Shown one piece after another: positions 1 to 10,067 of a stretch of 64,000 nucleotides of DNA (its first letter is position 1; each line of letters starts with the position of its first letter). The notes under the pieces were generated by a model. It worked only from the letters and a program-made list of their open reading frames with translations, had not been told where the DNA came from and made no database searches. The stretch lies in the NCBI RefSeq assembly GCF_003012915.1, contig NZ_CP027770.1:1426001-1490000 (forward strand). The letters are read 5' to 3'. The DNA is from Staphylococcus felis (lineage in GTDB: Bacteria > Bacillota > Bacilli > Staphylococcales > Staphylococcaceae). Position numbers and translations under genes: made by a program.

Positions 1-653
1 AAGACCCTTACGCCTCATTAAATCCACGATTGAAAGTAATGGATATCGTGGCAGAAGGTATTGATATTCACGGTTTAGCAAAAGATCGTAAAGATCGAAA
101 AAAACGTGTATACGACTTATTAGAGACGGTTGGGTTAAGAAAAAGTCATGCCAATCGCTATCCTCATGAATTTTCAGGGGGACAGCGTCAACGTATCGGA
201 ATAGCTAGAGCGTTAGCTGTTGAACCTGAATTCATTATAGCTGATGAACCTATCTCAGCATTAGACGTATCTATTCAGGCTCAAGTTGTGAACTTAATGC
301 AAAAGTTACAAAAAGAACACGGCATTACTTTCTTATTTATTGCTCATGATTTATCGATGGTCAAATATATTTCAGATAGAATTGCGGTAATGCATTTAGG
401 TCGTATTGTGGAGCTTGGAACAGCAGACGAAATTTATCATAATCCTGTACATCCTTACACAAAATCATTGCTATCTGCGGTACCACAGCCTGATCCCGAT
501 AGTGAACGAACACGAAAGCGAATAATATATGATGTGGACACATCAAAAGATGAAGTACGTTCATTTAGGTCTATTGCGCCAGACCATTATGTATTAGCAA
601 CAGACGACGAATTTGTGACATATCAAAATCAATTACAGAAGGTGCAAGCCTAA
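1..653 (+). CDS. oppF: Oligopeptide ABC transporter ATPase OppF (5' end outside window)
   Basis: This is the C-terminal part, about 216 codons, of a peptide-import ATPase; the frame is open from base 3 and the Walker A motif lies before the window. Visible in order are the post-Q-loop segment [10 protein letters not shown], the ABC signature [14 protein letters not shown], Walker B (FIIADEP), the D loop SALDVS and the switch histidine in IAHD, followed by the C-terminal extension usual in OppD/OppF ATPases. With a partner ATPase it would power uptake of oligopeptides through an OppBC channel. The substrate-binding lipoprotein gene follows after 13 bp, so the two are co-transcribed. DppF is the alternative name; context favours OppF. 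Confidence 0.93.
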   Translation, partial: DPYASLNPRLKVMDIVAEGIDIHGLAKDRKDRKKRVYDLLETVGLRKSHANRYPHEFSGGQRQRIGIARALAVEPEFIIADEPISALDVSIQAQVVNLMQKLQKEHGITFLFIAHDLSMVKYISDRIAVMHLGRIVELGTADEIYHNPVHPYTKSLLSAVPQPDPDSERTRKRIIYDVDTSKDEVRSFRSIAPDHYVLATDDEFVTYQNQLQKVQA

Positions 654-666
654 TAGGAGAGGGGGA

Positions 667-2334
667 ATGAATGTGAATGTAAAACGAAGCTTTAAGCTTA
701 TGATGATTGCATTATCAACATTGCTTATATTAGCAGCTTGTAGCAATGCAGAGGGGATTTATGATGACAAGGGTCAAGTATTTCGCAAAGTGATTCCACA
801 AGATATGACGTCATTAGATCCGGCGAAAGTAACAGATCAAGTGAGTTTTGATATTTATAATCAAGTATACGAAGGTTTATATACATTAGACAAAGATGAT
901 CAAGCCATCCCAGGTGTCGCTAAAGAAGATCCAAAAGTGAGTGATGGAGGCAAAACATTTACAATTAACCTTAGAGAAGACGCCAAGTGGTCAAATGGGG
1001 ATCCGGTAACGGCTCATGACTTTGAGTTCGCTTGGAAACGTGTACTAAATCCAGACACGGCTGCTGAATATGCGTACATCATGTATGATATTGAAAATGC
1101 AGAAGAAATTAATATGGGTAAGAAAGATCCTAGCACTCTAGGCGTGAAGGCATTGGATGATTACACATTGCAAATCAAACTCGTTAAACCGATACCTTAT
1201 TTCCAAGAGATGTTAGCTTTTGGTACTTTTATGCCACAAAACGAAAAAGTAGTCAAAAAATATGGCGATCGCTATGGTACGTCTGCAGAGCGTTCGGTTT
1301 ACAACGGTCCATTTAAAGTGAAAGATTGGGCTGTAGAAGACAAAATATTACTTGAAAAAAATGAAAACTATTGGGATAAAGATGCAGTCAAACTTGATAA
1401 AGTTAACTTTAAAGTATTAAAAGATGGACAAGCAGGAGCGTCTTTATATGATACAGGTTCTGTCGATGATACGACAATTTCAGCAGAACAAGTCGATAAA
1501 TATAAGGATTCACCAGCGTTATTTAAACGTCTCTTATCCTCTACATTTTTCTTAAAACTAAACCAAGGTCAAGTGGATGCTTTCAAAAATGAAGATTTGA
1601 GAAAAGCTTTCTCACAAGCTATTGATAAGCAGGCCTACGTTAATTCAGTGTTGAATAATGGATCAGCACCAAGTGATAAGTTTACAGCTGAAGGTACGGC
1701 AAAAGCACCAAACGGAAAAGACTTTTCTGAACAAATTCATTCGGATTTAACTTATAATCCTGAAAAGGCTAAGAAGAACTTTGAAAAAGCGAAAAAAGAG
1801 TTAAAACAGGATACGTTCACATTTACATTAAATACAGAAGATACACCAGCATCAAAAATTTCAGCAGAGTTTATTAAAGCCCAAATTGAAAAGAACCTGC
1901 CGGGTGTAACTATTAAAATTCAACAATTGCCATTTAAACAGCGTGTCGCACGAGAACAAAGTGAAAATTATGAGATTTCATTGTCTGGTTGGGGACCTGA
2001 TTATCCAGATCCTATGACTTTCTTAACAATTATGACAACTGGTAATGCCTCAAATAATACAGGTTGGTCGAACAAAGAATATGACGCGATGTTAAAAGAA
2101 GCAAATGGAAGCTTACTTCAAAAAGAAGATGAAAGAAATCAAGTTTTGATAGATGCGGAACAACTATTACTTGATGAAGCGCCTATTGCACCAATTTATC
2201 AAAAGGGTGAGGCGCATTTAACGAATCCACAAGTGAAAAATTTAATCTATCATTCTTCTGGTGGAGATACATCATTAAAACACGTTTATATTGATAAGCG
2301 TATTGACCGTGAAACAGGTAAAAAGAAAAAATAA
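667..2334 (+). CDS. oppA: Oligopeptide-binding lipoprotein OppA
   Basis: A 555-residue extracellular solute-binding protein of the SBP_bac_5 family that captures peptides for the Opp transporter. The N-terminus is a lipoprotein signal: a basic start, a hydrophobic run, and the lipobox LAAC with the lipidated Cys at residue 25. The mature part contains family features such as SLDPAKVTD near the start and the domain around GWGPDYPDPMTF near residue 440. The start ATG sits behind GGAGAGGGGG. It closes the opp operon: the next gene, trpS, is convergent, and the spacer between them holds a long foldable repeat that could end both transcripts. Confidence 0.95.
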   Translation: MNVNVKRSFKLMMIALSTLLILAACSNAEGIYDDKGQVFRKVIPQDMTSLDPAKVTDQVSFDIYNQVYEGLYTLDKDDQAIPGVAKEDPKVSDGGKTFTINLREDAKWSNGDPVTAHDFEFAWKRVLNPDTAAEYAYIMYDIENAEEINMGKKDPSTLGVKALDDYTLQIKLVKPIPYFQEMLAFGTFMPQNEKVVKKYGDRYGTSAERSVYNGPFKVKDWAVEDKILLEKNENYWDKDAVKLDKVNFKVLKDGQAGASLYDTGSVDDTTISAEQVDKYKDSPALFKRLLSSTFFLKLNQGQVDAFKNEDLRKAFSQAIDKQAYVNSVLNNGSAPSDKFTAEGTAKAPNGKDFSEQIHSDLTYNPEKAKKNFEKAKKELKQDTFTFTLNTEDTPASKISAEFIKAQIEKNLPGVTIKIQQLPFKQRVAREQSENYEISLSGWGPDYPDPMTFLTIMTTGNASNNTGWSNKEYDAMLKEANGSLLQKEDERNQVLIDAEQLLLDEAPIAPIYQKGEAHLTNPQVKNLIYHSSGGDTSLKHVYIDKRIDRETGKKKK

Positions 2335-2340
2335 TCATTC

Positions 2341-2674
2341 AAAAAAAAGAGGCTAAGACATAATACTTCAGCAATCGAAAAACTTCGAGGTTTTCGTAAG
2401 AATTTACGAAAAATCTCGAAGTTTTCTTATAATGAGATGATTCATTCAATGATAGGAAAGTTTTTTTAATATTTTAATATAAAATTACATGTATATCACG
2501 TCGTATTGTTGGCGAGACGCCTGAGGGAATAGGATGAGCGTCGAGACCGCGGCTCGACCCATCCCCTAGGAAATGCGAGCCAAACAATACGAATGATTGA
2601 TAAAATAACAGCATAGAGGTGATTCAATCGTGAATCATCTCTACGCTGTTATTTTGGGATTGATGTCCCAGACT
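2341..2674 (+). repeat. STAR-like intergenic repeat, copy 1 (complete)
   Basis: This about 330-bp non-coding element recurs at 9502-9699/10068-10161, in reverse at 24084-24358 and as a fragment at 19704-19783. It is one large imperfect palindrome. The outer arms are GGCTNNGACAT and ATGTCCCAG, inner arms CGTATTGTTGGC and GCCAAACAATACG, and the centre is GTCGAG/CTCGAC. A further AAACTTCGAG hairpin lies near the left end and a GATGATTCA/TGAATCATC hairpin near the right end. It fills the oppA-trpS convergent spacer, so it may also act as a bidirectional terminator. The name STAR-like is by analogy; it is not the S. aureus STAR consensus. Confidence 0.75.
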
Positions 2675-2685
2675 GTTTTTTACTT

Positions 2686-3714
<1,029 letters not shown>

Positions 3715-3977
3715 CTATTGTAACAGTATTTCTTTTGATTGTAAGTTGTGATATGATAAATATATCAAATGAGTGAGACTTAGTTCATTGTTCATATCAT
3801 ACTAAAGTCTGATTATTTGAAATAATGAACAATTATTATGGTTTTCTCATTTAATTTTAATGTTAAAACCTTATAATATAATCATAACGTAAAATAAGAA
3901 GCAAGAGATGACACAAACTATCATTGAAGTGAGTATGTCTGAGCACTTATTTTTATTAAATTAGGAGAGTGAGATGT

Positions 3978-4373
3978 ATGGTAACACTATTTACTTCACC
4001 AAGTTGCACATCTTGCCGTAAAGCGAAAGCATGGTTACAAGAACATGACATTCCGTATACGGAGCGAAATATTTTTTCAGAACATTTAACATTAGATGAA
4101 ATTAAACAAATATTAAAAATGACTGAAGATGGTACAGATGAAATCATTTCTACACGTTCAAAAACATATCAAAAATTGAATGTAGACATTGATGCTTTAC
4201 CGCTTCAAGATTTATATTCAATTATTCAACAAAATCCGGGTATTTTACGTAGACCTATTATTTTAGATGATAAGCGTCTTCAAGTGGGATACAACGAAGA
4301 CGAAATTCGTCGTTTCTTACCTCGTACTGTACGTACGTTCCAACTTCAAGAAGCACAACGTATGGTCGACTAA
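3978..4373 (+). CDS. spx: Redox-sensing RNA-polymerase regulator Spx
   Basis: Spx binds the RNA polymerase alpha subunit C-terminal domain and redirects transcription during thiol stress. It belongs to the ArsC/Spx family. Its 131 residues start [20 protein letters not shown] and contain the CxxC redox switch (Cys10 and Cys13 in PSCTSC) and the family segment [19 protein letters not shown]. The start chosen is ATG 3978, nine bases after AGGAGA; an in-frame GTG at 3969 lies too close to the ribosome site. A TATAAT at 3872-3877 is a plausible promoter element. The protein is degraded by ClpXP with adaptor YjbH, whose gene is also in this window at 10203-10991. Confidence 0.97.
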   Translation: MVTLFTSPSCTSCRKAKAWLQEHDIPYTERNIFSEHLTLDEIKQILKMTEDGTDEIISTRSKTYQKLNVDIDALPLQDLYSIIQQNPGILRRPIILDDKRLQVGYNEDEIRRFLPRTVRTFQLQEAQRMVD

Positions 4374-4510
4374 ATAAATATTGTGTAGCATGATTTCTAC
4401 GTCTTGATAGGTTAGATGATATCTTCATAATGAAAAACGTTTGTTGCGTATACTTAACAAATGGTTCTAAACATGAAATTTCTAAATCTTTCAACGTAAT
4501 GATGTGTTGT

Positions 4511-4550
4511 GAGTAGGGTTTCCGCTATATGGGGGGACTCTACTCTTTTT
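4511..4550 (+). terminator. Rho-independent terminator after spx
   Basis: GAGTAGGGTTTCC and GGGGGACTCTACTC form an imperfect stem around a short AT loop and are followed by TTTTT. The spx-mecA spacer (4374-4712) otherwise shows no gene. Confidence 0.75.
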
Positions 4551-4712
4551 GTGGTTTTATCTTATTGCATAGAAGAGTCTATGACTACTTTATGTTATGA
4601 TAAAAGTGTAGGAATGTATATAAAATGATATATATAATCAAAACGATTGTAATTTTATTGCTTGTCTAATACAATAGTGATACTATTCATCGACTGTAAG
4701 GAGTGAGATGAT

Positions 4713-5429
4713 ATGAGAATAGAACGTATAGATGATATGACTGTTAAACTATTTATCACATATACAGATATTGAGGCACGCGGATTTAAACGTGAAGATT
4801 TATGGACAAATCGTAAACGAGGCGAAGAGTTCTTCTGGTCAGTAATGGAAGAGGTCAATGAAGAGGAAGATTTCGTAGTTGAAGGGCCTTTATGGATTCA
4901 AGTGCATGCTTTTGAAAAAGGTGTCGAGGTTACGATATCTAAATCTAAAAATGAAGATATTGTGAATATGTCTGAAGAGGACAGTGCTTTCGATGAATTG
5001 GATAACCAACTTAATGAACTGTTATCGCAATCACTCAAAGAAGAAAATGAAGAGAGTGATTCAAAAGAAGTGTCTTCGCAATCTCAATATTCAAAAGCAA
5101 CAAGTAAAGGGCGAAATAATCGAGTGATGCCACGTACTGTCATTTTCAAATTTGACAGTTTAGAAGCCATTATTGAATATGCATATCGAAATAATCAAAG
5201 CTTAACGCAATTTGAAGATTTGTTGTACATGCTAGATCACCAATATTACTATGTTGTACATTTTGATGATACAGTATCTGAAACAGAGATTCATGATTAT
5301 TACGGTCAAATTTTAGAATTTGCAGCTCCTAGTGACACGACACAGCTGTATTTAGATGATTACGGTAAAATTGTCATGAGCCATAACGTTATAGATCAAG
5401 TTAAGCGCTATTTTCCACTCGATGATTAA
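4713..5429 (+). CDS. mecA: ClpC adaptor protein MecA
   Basis: MecA links substrates such as ComK to the ClpC/ClpP protease and helps ClpC assemble. It is the adaptor, unrelated to the methicillin-resistance gene of the same name. The 238-residue protein has the family start MRIERIDDMTVKLFITYTDI and segment WIQVHAFEKGVEVTI. An acidic Ser/Glu-rich linker follows (about residues 85-130), then the C-terminal ClpC-binding domain with FKFDSLEAIIEYA. The start ATG follows AAGGAGTGA. A likely target, ComK, is encoded at 42924-43559, and CoiA, also a competence protein, is the next gene. Confidence 0.95.
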   Translation: MRIERIDDMTVKLFITYTDIEARGFKREDLWTNRKRGEEFFWSVMEEVNEEEDFVVEGPLWIQVHAFEKGVEVTISKSKNEDIVNMSEEDSAFDELDNQLNELLSQSLKEENEESDSKEVSSQSQYSKATSKGRNNRVMPRTVIFKFDSLEAIIEYAYRNNQSLTQFEDLLYMLDHQYYYVVHFDDTVSETEIHDYYGQILEFAAPSDTTQLYLDDYGKIVMSHNVIDQVKRYFPLDD

Positions 5430-5507
5430 TATCAGAAATACTCGTATCATGTTATGATTGAAAACTATAATTCGAATGGAATAGCATCGCAACAGTTTCT
5501 AACGAAT

Positions 5508-5556
5508 GCTGGCTTAATTGGAGATAGTAATCTCCAACGTAAGTCAGCTTTTTTAT
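5508..5556 (+). terminator. Rho-independent terminator between mecA and coiA
   Basis: GCTGGCTTAATTGGAGAT pairs with ATCTCCAACGTAAGTCAGC around a four-base loop and is followed by a T run. It separates mecA from coiA. Confidence 0.85.
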
Positions 5557-5607
5557 TTGAAAGTAAATTTTAAGTCATTAGCGTGTATACATATAAGGAG
5601 GTCTTAT

Positions 5608-6573
5608 ATGTTAACCGCATTAAATCAAAAGCATCAAAAAGTGTTAGCACAACATGCATTAAAGGCGGAGTGTTATTATTGCCCTATTTGTAAAGAAAAG
5701 GTTATACTGCGGCAAGGACAACATAAAATAGCGCATTTTGCACATCAAAAAGATTGTACATCTCACTTTAAATATCAATCCGAATCTTTTGAACATCTTC
5801 AGTATAAGATGCACTTATATCAACAATTTTTAAATCAAGGATATTCTGTGCGTGTGGAAGAATGGATTCCGTATATACAACAAGTACCGGATATTATAGT
5901 AGGTCAAACAGCAATTGAAGTACAGTTAAGCTCTATTTCTCCTAATCAATTGCAAAATCGAACGAACGGACTAATAAAAGCTGGATATGACGTTATTTGG
6001 TTAACTCGTTTACCTGTAACAAATAAAGGGCTTTTTCAATTGAGCCAATTGCATCAAACATGTATCAATATATCCAAACGGGAATTATTGTGTATTGAGC
6101 CAAGCACTCTCGATTTGATTCGATTAACCCATCTTATCCCCATTACTTCTAAACAATTTTATGCTCAAAAGGAAGTGATGACAGTCGTCCAATGTGTGAA
6201 CATGACATCGCCCTCATATGAAAACCATTGTCCAGTGCGAAAATTATCAACTTCACGAATTCTTTCTTATTTAGCCCAATGTAGACGAAAAAATAGTGTG
6301 TTAGAACCCACTTTATCTTTAGCTTATCGACTACAACTATCGGATACGCAAATATGCAAGCTAACAGGCTATTTGTTTCCCGAACAATTATACTTTCACA
6401 CGCATCCAGTACTTTGGCAATTAACCATTCTCTATTGTCTCCAGTGTAAGGTGCCTGCAAATGAATCACTCAAAGAATTGATGAAAATCAGATCATTTTA
6501 TCATTTTAATATTCAAATAGAAGAGATCATTCAAGTGATTATCCGAAAATATTGTAAATTTTTAAAAATATGA
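5608..6573 (+). CDS. coiA: Competence protein CoiA
   Basis: CoiA is a competence-induced protein of Gram-positive bacteria thought to help process or recombine incoming DNA. The 321-residue product has an N-terminal zinc-finger-like part (CYYCPICKEKV, then IAHFAHQKDC) and a nuclease-like core around residues 55-135. The core has HLQYKMHLYQQF, PDIIVGQTAIEVQLS and a following VIWL strand, resembling a restriction-endonuclease fold (E-x-Q of the PD-(D/E)xK type). The start is ATG 5608 behind AAGGAGG; upstream in-frame codons at 5518 lie in the mecA terminator. The C-terminal third is variable in this family. Confidence 0.9.
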   Translation: MLTALNQKHQKVLAQHALKAECYYCPICKEKVILRQGQHKIAHFAHQKDCTSHFKYQSESFEHLQYKMHLYQQFLNQGYSVRVEEWIPYIQQVPDIIVGQTAIEVQLSSISPNQLQNRTNGLIKAGYDVIWLTRLPVTNKGLFQLSQLHQTCINISKRELLCIEPSTLDLIRLTHLIPITSKQFYAQKEVMTVVQCVNMTSPSYENHCPVRKLSTSRILSYLAQCRRKNSVLEPTLSLAYRLQLSDTQICKLTGYLFPEQLYFHTHPVLWQLTILYCLQCKVPANESLKELMKIRSFYHFNIQIEEIIQVIIRKYCKFLKI

Positions 6574-6643
6574 GGATATGATGTGCATTGTTTGCATGAA
6601 AATGAGAAAATAAAATAAGTCTATTCGTTTAGAGGAGGAATAT

Positions 6644-8455
6644 ATGATGAGCCAACAATTAACGAGAGAAGAACAGGAAAAAAAATATCCTAAATATACT
6701 TGGGATTTAACGACTATTTTTGAAAGTGACGAAGCTTGGGAAGAAGCGTTTAAGACTGTTGAGAAATATATAGGTCAAGAAGAGAAGTTTAAAGGTCATC
6801 TTGGTGATGATGCAGAAACGTTATATCAAGCGCTTTTGTTAGAAGATGAAGTGGAGACAGAACTTGAAGCAGTCTATGTTTATGCGCATTTAAAACAAGA
6901 CCAAGATACTGCAAATGACAAATATACAGGTTTTGAAGCGCGAGCACATCAGCTGGCGATTAAATTGAGTTCAGCTTGGAGTTTCTTAGTCCCAGAATTA
7001 CTACAAATTGATGAGGAGACGCTCCAATCATTTGTTAAATCACATGAAGGGTTGAAGCGATTTGAGTTTGATTTAGAATTGCTTAATAAACAGCGACCAC
7101 ATGTGCTTGATGCTGATAAAGAGAAGTTGTTAACAGAAGCACAAGACGCGCTTTCAACACCGGGAAATGTATTTAGTATGTTTGATAATGCGGATTTACA
7201 GTTTGAAGATGTGACAGACAAAGATGGGCAAAAGCATCCATTGACACAAGGAACTTTTATTAAATATTTAGAGTCTGATGATAGAGTTTTAAGAGAGTCT
7301 GCATATCGTAATGTGTATAAAGCATATGGTGCATACAATAATACATTAAGTGCAACACTCGCAGGTGAAGTCAAAAAGCATGTTTTTAATGCACGTTCAC
7401 ACAACTATAAAACAGCACGAGAAAAAGCATTGAGTAATAATCATATTCCGGAAGCAGTTTATGATAATTTAGTCAAAACTGTTCATCAGTATTTACCATT
7501 GTTACATCGTTACACTAAGTTACGTCAAGAATTACTAGGTATTGATGATTTGAAAATGTATGATATGTATACACCAATGGTTAAAGATATTAAATTTGAA
7601 ATGCCATATGATGAGGCAGTAGAGTGGATGATTAAAGGTTTAGAACCAATGGGTGAAACATACTTAAACGTAGTAAAAGAAGGTCTTGAAAACCGCTGGG
7701 TAGATGTATATGAAAATAAAGGTAAACGATCAGGAGGTTATTCATCAGGTGCGCACAAGACGAATCCGTTTATTTTACTAAACTGGTCAGAAACTGTGTC
7801 AGATCTTTATACACTTGTACATGAATTTGGGCATTCAGCGCATAGTTACTTTAGTCGTAAATATCAGCCTTCTAATTATAGTGATTATTCTATCTTTGTG
7901 GCTGAAGTGGCATCTACATGTAATGAAGCGTTATTAAGTCATTATATGGATCAACACTTAGATGATAAACGTCGTCTTTTATTGCTTAACCAAGAATTAG
8001 AGCGTTTTCGTGCAACATTATTCCGTCAAACCATGTTTGCAGAATTTGAACATAAAATTCATCAAATTGAAGAAGCAGGAGAGCCATTGACTGCAAATCG
8101 CATGAATGAAGAATATGCAAAACTTAACCGTTTATACTTTGGAGACACTGTTGAAACTGACGAAAATATCAGTAAAGAGTGGTCACGTATTCCACACTTT
8201 TATATGAATTATTACGTTTACCAATATGCAACAGGTTATAGTGCAGCGCAAAGTTTAAGTCATCAAATTTTAACTGAAGGTAAACCTGCAGTGGAAAGAT
8301 ATATTAACGAATTTTTGAAAAAAGGAAGTTCAAATTATCCGATTGAAATTTTAAAAAATGCTGGCGTAGACATGACAACGCCTCAGCCGATAGTAGATGC
8401 ATGCAAAGTATTTGAACAAAAATTAGATGCTTTTGAAAAATTAATGAAAGCTTGA
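6644..8455 (+). CDS. pepF: Oligoendopeptidase F
   Basis: PepF is a cytoplasmic zinc metallopeptidase (family M3B) that cuts short peptides, here probably those imported by the nearby Opp system. It has 603 residues, the usual length. The zinc site HEXXH is seen as HEFGHSAHS near residue 390, and the third ligand lies in the following helix with FVAEVASTCNEALL. The start ATG follows AGGAGG by six bases; a second ATG is adjacent. A strong terminator and an IS200-type insertion follow. Confidence 0.95.
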   Translation: MMSQQLTREEQEKKYPKYTWDLTTIFESDEAWEEAFKTVEKYIGQEEKFKGHLGDDAETLYQALLLEDEVETELEAVYVYAHLKQDQDTANDKYTGFEARAHQLAIKLSSAWSFLVPELLQIDEETLQSFVKSHEGLKRFEFDLELLNKQRPHVLDADKEKLLTEAQDALSTPGNVFSMFDNADLQFEDVTDKDGQKHPLTQGTFIKYLESDDRVLRESAYRNVYKAYGAYNNTLSATLAGEVKKHVFNARSHNYKTAREKALSNNHIPEAVYDNLVKTVHQYLPLLHRYTKLRQELLGIDDLKMYDMYTPMVKDIKFEMPYDEAVEWMIKGLEPMGETYLNVVKEGLENRWVDVYENKGKRSGGYSSGAHKTNPFILLNWSETVSDLYTLVHEFGHSAHSYFSRKYQPSNYSDYSIFVAEVASTCNEALLSHYMDQHLDDKRRLLLLNQELERFRATLFRQTMFAEFEHKIHQIEEAGEPLTANRMNEEYAKLNRLYFGDTVETDENISKEWSRIPHFYMNYYVYQYATGYSAAQSLSHQILTEGKPAVERYINEFLKKGSSNYPIEILKNAGVDMTTPQPIVDACKVFEQKLDAFEKLMKA

Positions 8456-8625
8456 TAAGAGTGAATTCGTTTACATTATGGCGGAATTGTGAAATGTTTA
8501 ATTTTTGTGAGTTAAAGGGTTGAAACATGGGAATACACATGTTATATTAACAGCATGAAATTAATCACATAACAAACATACCCCTTTGTTTGAAGTGAAA
8601 AATTTCTCCCATCCCCTTTGTTTAG

Positions 8626-8652
8626 CGCCGTGTCAGAACACGGCGTTTTTTT
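8626..8652 (+). terminator. Rho-independent terminator of pepF
   Basis: CGCCGTGT and ACACGGCG form a perfect 8-bp stem with a CAGA loop followed by seven T. The left end of the IS200-type element begins directly after it. Confidence 0.92.
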
Positions 8653-8738
8653 ATTAATGACTTCAGTCAGTTGAGCACGTAAAACGTGCGAAACAATAAA
8701 CCACCTGCTATGCGGGTGGGCAACAAAAGTTATACTAA

Positions 8739-8805
8739 AAAAATCCCTGCTTAGCGTTATAATTAAGGTGTTCAAGCCAAATTAATAACGAAAGTAGGGA
8801 TTTTT
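8739..8805 (+). promoter_or_regulatory. Hairpin covering the tnpA ribosome-binding site
   Basis: AAAAAATCCCTGCTT pairs with AAAGTAGGGATTTTTT, which ends just before the tnpA ATG. The stem continues inward as CGTTATAATT/AATTAATAACG. The tnpA ribosome site AGTAGGG is therefore inside the stem. In IS200 the corresponding hairpins block impinging transcription and translation; the same role is inferred here. Confidence 0.7.
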
Positions 8806-8806
8806 T

Positions 8807-9265
8807 ATGGCTAATAAAGCCAAGAGTTTAGCACATACAAAATGGATGTGTAAATACCACATTGTATTTACTCCAAAGTATAGAAGAAAAATCATATACA
8901 ATCAATACAGACCATCAATTATTGAAATTATAAAGTTATTGTGCAAATACAAAGGTGTGGAGATTATAGAAGGACATATGATGCCAGATCATGCACATCT
9001 ATTAGTGAGCATCCCACCCAAAATAAGCGTTTCAAGCTTTATGGGGTATTTAAAAGGTAAAAGCGCTTTGATGATATTTGATAGACATGCAAATTTGAAA
9101 TACAAATTTGGAAATCGTCACTTTTGGGCAGAAGGGTATTATGTAAGTACAGTTGGATTAAATGAAGCCACGATAAAAAAATATATACAGAATCAAGAAA
9201 AACACGATAAAGCGATTGATAAGTTGAGCGTAAGAGAATATGAAGACCCTTTTAAGGGTTATTGA
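8807..9265 (+). CDS. tnpA: IS200/IS605-family transposase TnpA
   Basis: A 152-residue single-strand DNA transposase of the Y1/HUH class. The HUH motif is in MPDHAHLLVSIPP near residues 61-73 and the catalytic tyrosine is probably Tyr in TIKKYIQNQEKHD near residue 126. The family start KWMCKYHIVFTPKYRRKI and the segment RHFWAEGYYVSTVG are present. The frame is complete, so the element may still move. Its ribosome site is locked in a hairpin. A second, frameshifted copy lies at 47412-47862. Confidence 0.95.
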   Translation: MANKAKSLAHTKWMCKYHIVFTPKYRRKIIYNQYRPSIIEIIKLLCKYKGVEIIEGHMMPDHAHLLVSIPPKISVSSFMGYLKGKSALMIFDRHANLKYKFGNRHFWAEGYYVSTVGLNEATIKKYIQNQEKHDKAIDKLSVREYEDPFKGY

Positions 9266-9501
9266 AGTTAGTCAAAAGCCTCTTTAGAGGCTAGCTAAAG
9301 AGACAATGGCATTTTGGCTTGAGCATGAAATGAAAAAGCCAGCGCCTTTAGACGCTAGCCGGTAAAGCGGGCTTATAGCCCAAGAGCAAACCACCCGTTT
9401 TACGGGTGGTCCTGATTATTCAAAGACTTTATTTAATACTTCATGAATTCAAAATCATTTCATTTGTAGAAGTTCACAAAAAGCGTATCATAACAAACAA
9501 C

Positions 9502-9699
9502 AGGCTGGGACATAAATATCTCGAAGTTTTCTTATAATGAGATGATTAATGCAATGATACGAAAGTGTCTTTTTTTAAAGTATTTTAATGTAAAATTACA
9601 TGTATATCATGTCGTATTGTTGGCGAGACGCCTGAGGGAATAGGATGAGCATCGAGACCGCGGCTCGACCCATCCCCTAGGAAATGCGAGCCAAACAAT
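9502..9699 (+). repeat. STAR-like intergenic repeat, copy 2, left part
   Basis: Begins AGGCTGGGACATAAA and runs through CGTATTGTTGGC and the GTCGAG...CTCGAC centre to the arm GCCAAACAAT. It is then interrupted by the 368-bp element at 9700-10067, and the remainder continues at 10068-10161. Compared with copy 1 it lacks the left AAACTTCGAG hairpin. Confidence 0.75.
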
Positions 9700-10067
9700 G
9701 GTTCTATAGTAAATCGGACTGGTGTATAAATAATTTCATTTATTTGATTGTTCCATAAAGCCTCGCTTTTCTAGGCGCCTCACCTCAACTCATTTTAAGA
9801 TTGAACTTACCCAATCTTAAAATGGATTTTCGGTTACGGCAAGATGCCTCAGAAGTCTCGGCTTAGGAATCAATCAAATGTGCTATATTTATTCACACCC
9901 CTAAGTTATAAAGTATGTTTTACTAACTCAATTTTACTGATTTATGTCGTATTAAAAGAGGCATTAATGTTCAAGACTTTATGATCACACAACGAAAAAG
10001 GCGTTAAGCAATCCATTATTGCATAACGCCTTAATTTAATGCGACCAGTCCAATTTGACTGAGAGCC
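9700..10067 (+). mobile_element. Non-autonomous inverted-repeat element (MITE), copy 1
   Basis: A 368-bp element with no gene. The ends are imperfect inverted repeats of about 24 bp: GGTTCTATAG...TCGGACTGGT at the left, and at the right, read inward, GGCTCTCAGTCAAATTGGAC. It is flanked by a perfect 8-bp duplication CAAACAAT (9692-9699 and 10068-10075). Eight-base duplications and GGCTCT ends suit mobilisation by an ISL3-type transposase, but no transposase is here. Inside are strong hairpins: CATTTTAAGATTG/CAATCTTAAAATG, and GGCGTTA/TAACGCC near the right end. A 299-bp copy lies at 19188-19486. Confidence 0.85.

Larger units (their letters stand above)
8653..9412 (+). mobile_element. IS200/IS605-family insertion sequence (intact transposase)
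   Basis: A single-gene insertion sequence carrying a Y1 transposase and no tnpB. It has subterminal hairpins instead of terminal inverted repeats: GCACGT/ACGTGC at 8675-8689 and CCACCTGC/GCGGGTGG at the left, and a perfect ACCACCCGT/ACGGGTGGT stem at 9390-9410 at the right. No target duplication is expected or seen. The left boundary is set by comparison with the decayed second copy at 47258-47953; both start at ATTAATGACTTCAG. The right boundary is approximate. The element lies just behind the pepF terminator, a harmless landing site. Confidence 0.8.

Noticed and set aside
4258-4494. A 78-codon minus-strand frame overlapping the spx end
   Set aside because: It is a shadow of spx with no start signal.
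6149-6469. A 106-codon minus-strand frame inside coiA
   Set aside because: Antisense shadow of a well-supported gene.
8542-8775. A 77-codon minus-strand frame behind pepF
   Set aside because: It crosses the pepF terminator and the left end hairpins of the IS200-type element.
9700-10067. Assigning the small repeat element to the IS6/IS257 family because it starts GGTTCT
   Set aside because: The inner bases of the end repeat differ from IS257 and the other end is GGCTCT...GGACTGGT, closer to ISL3-type ends; both families make 8-bp duplications, so the duplication does not decide it.
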